From: Ignavibacteriaceae bacterium
Lineage (GTDB): Bacteria > Bacteroidota > Ignavibacteria > Ignavibacteriales > Ignavibacteriaceae
Assembly (NCBI GenBank): GCA_025455085.1
Contig: JALONF010000103.1
Location: 1 to 6,971, forward strand
Direction: 5' to 3'
Length of the DNA stretch: 6,971 nt
The position numbers and the translations under genes were made by a program. Of the stretch, positions 6,131 through 6,971 are shown piece after piece. How positions within the stretch are numbered: the stretch's first letter is position 1; every line of letters begins with the position of its first letter. Under the pieces are notes generated by a model that saw only the letters and a list, made by a program, of their open reading frames with translations, had not been told where the DNA came from and made no database searches.

Positions 6131-6763
6131 ATGAACGACATTCAAAACACCAGAGAGATTCTATTAACGTCGATAAATAATAATCTATTGGAATTTTATG
6201 ATTTTAATGATAAGATTATTTTGGCAATTGGCGCTGGAGGTGGTCAAATTATAGAGTATGGTTTCAAAGCAAGAAAAATCTTTGCCATTGACAATAATGA
6301 GGAGGCAATTAAGAAATTACACAATAAATTGCTACAAACAGGTCTAGGTGAAAAGTTTAGTCTAATTCATTCTGATTTTCTTCAAACTACTTTGATTGGC
6401 AATCTTGTATTTTTTGAATTTTGTCTCCATGAAATGACTGATCCAAGGGTTGCAATTGAACATGCGTTTAAATTGGCTCCTGAAATCCTGATTGCTGATC
6501 ATTGCCCGGGATCTGAATGGGCTTTTATTACCGATGAAGATAAAAAAATCAGTAAAAGCTGGAATGAATTAGGATTATATAATATTAAGACTATCATACG
6601 ATATAATACATTTCAGTTTTTTACTGATTATGATGCACTTCTTGAGAAAATTCAAGGCCAGGGGCTAAATTCAATTAATAGAATTAGTGGATATAAAGGT
6701 CAAAAGAACATTTCAATTTCTATGTCATATTATTTCGCTCTCATAAAAAGACTTTTACTTTAA
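6131..6763 (+). CDS. Class I SAM-dependent methyltransferase
   Basis: A 210-residue soluble methyltransferase with a Rossmann-like fold. The SAM-binding loop is ILAIGAGGGQII (about 30-41). The acidic residue ending the second strand is Asp54 in IFAIDNNEEAI, and the motif II region is HSDFLQ (80-85). FFEFCLHEMTDPRVAIEHA (94-112) resembles the post-motif segment of UbiE/Methyltransf_11-type enzymes. The C-terminal third, from residue 125 on, is rich in aromatic residues and probably shapes the acceptor site; I cannot name the substrate. It is not similar in sequence to the LCM-type methyltransferase at the start of the window, so the two are not recent duplicates, although both have the same type of promoter. 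It lies 6 bases before the amidohydrolase gene and is very probably cotranscribed with it. Confidence 0.8.
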   Translation: MNDIQNTREILLTSINNNLLEFYDFNDKIILAIGAGGGQIIEYGFKARKIFAIDNNEEAIKKLHNKLLQTGLGEKFSLIHSDFLQTTLIGNLVFFEFCLHEMTDPRVAIEHAFKLAPEILIADHCPGSEWAFITDEDKKISKSWNELGLYNIKTIIRYNTFQFFTDYDALLEKIQGQGLNSINRISGYKGQKNISISMSYYFALIKRLLL

Positions 6764-6769
6764 ATAATT

Positions 6770-6971
6770 ATGAAAAGATTAAATTTATTTGAACTAAGCA
6801 TTGTTTTTATACTGGTTTTTCTAAGTATTCAAGCAAAATGTGCAGCCCAGTCAAAATCGACTGATAATATAAGAAGCAATTCTTCTCAGCTATGGAAAAA
6901 AGTTGATGAATTCTGCATTACCATTGAGGACAAAGTTATTTCCTGGAGGAGGGATCTACACCAGAATCCTG
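6770..6971 (+). CDS. Exported M20-type amidohydrolase, N-terminal part only
   Basis: The frame opens with ATG AAA AGA at 6770 and stays open to the window edge, giving 67 residues plus one base. Residues about 1-26 are a signal peptide (hydrophobic LSIVFILVFLSIQA, probable cut near KCAA, before QS). Cys24 does not sit in a convincing lipobox. Near the edge, ISWRRDLHQNP (57-67) matches the N-terminal hallmark of M20D-type amidohydrolases (RRxxHxxPEL), which hydrolyse N-acyl amino acids and related amides using a two-metal centre. The last base, G, fits the expected Glu codon. The catalytic domain lies outside the window, so activity and substrate cannot be judged. It starts 6 bases after the methyltransferase stop, indicating an operon with it. 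Confidence 0.7.
   Translation, partial: MKRLNLFELSIVFILVFLSIQAKCAAQSKSTDNIRSNSSQLWKKVDEFCITIEDKVISWRRDLHQNP

Noticed and set aside
291..6763. The two methyltransferase genes as duplicates explaining the repeated promoter
   Set aside because: They belong to different methyltransferase families with different lengths and motifs, and the third promoter copy serves an unrelated gene.

Overview
The window looks like a piece of a Bacteroidota chromosome (phylum only). It is AT-rich, starts lack strong Shine-Dalgarno sequences, and several genes are preceded by -7 elements of the Bacteroidota type (TAnnTTTG or a close variant). One gene is a membrane-anchored AraC-type regulator of a form frequent in that phylum. 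All recognised genes lie on the + strand. There is no rRNA, tRNA, CRISPR array, insertion sequence or phage gene.

Layout: positions 1-290 are a leader with a G-rich direct repeat at the very edge and a promoter region. Then come a leucine-carboxymethyltransferase-type SAM methyltransferase (291-1139), a NapH-like membrane protein with two [4Fe-4S] motifs (1239-1973), a 279-base gap with a second promoter region, and an exported protein that appears to fuse a DJ-1/PfpI domain to a nitroreductase-like domain (2253-3560). A 303-base gap follows, holding a strong nested inverted repeat ending in a T-run, a doubtful 35-codon ORF and a promoter. Next are a CPBP-family membrane protease (3864-4586), a seven-helix membrane AraC-type regulator (4817-5929), a second SAM methyltransferase (6131-6763) and, 6 bases later, the start of an exported M20-type amidohydrolase cut by the window edge (6770-6971).

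The most notable signal is non-coding. Upstream of the first methyltransferase, the DJ-1/nitroreductase fusion and the second methyltransferase there is a shared 35-base element ending in ATTCARATAGG. In all three it is followed after exactly 19 bases by TTnnTTTG, a near match to the Bacteroidota -7 box. The conserved box sits where a -33 element would be, so these look like three promoters under one activator. If so, two methyltransferases, a membrane polyferredoxin (probably read through from the first promoter), an exported redox-type fusion and an amidohydrolase would form a small local regulon. The AraC-type regulator beside the third copy is the obvious but unproven candidate for its control. 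The substrate and biological role of the set cannot be read from the sequence.
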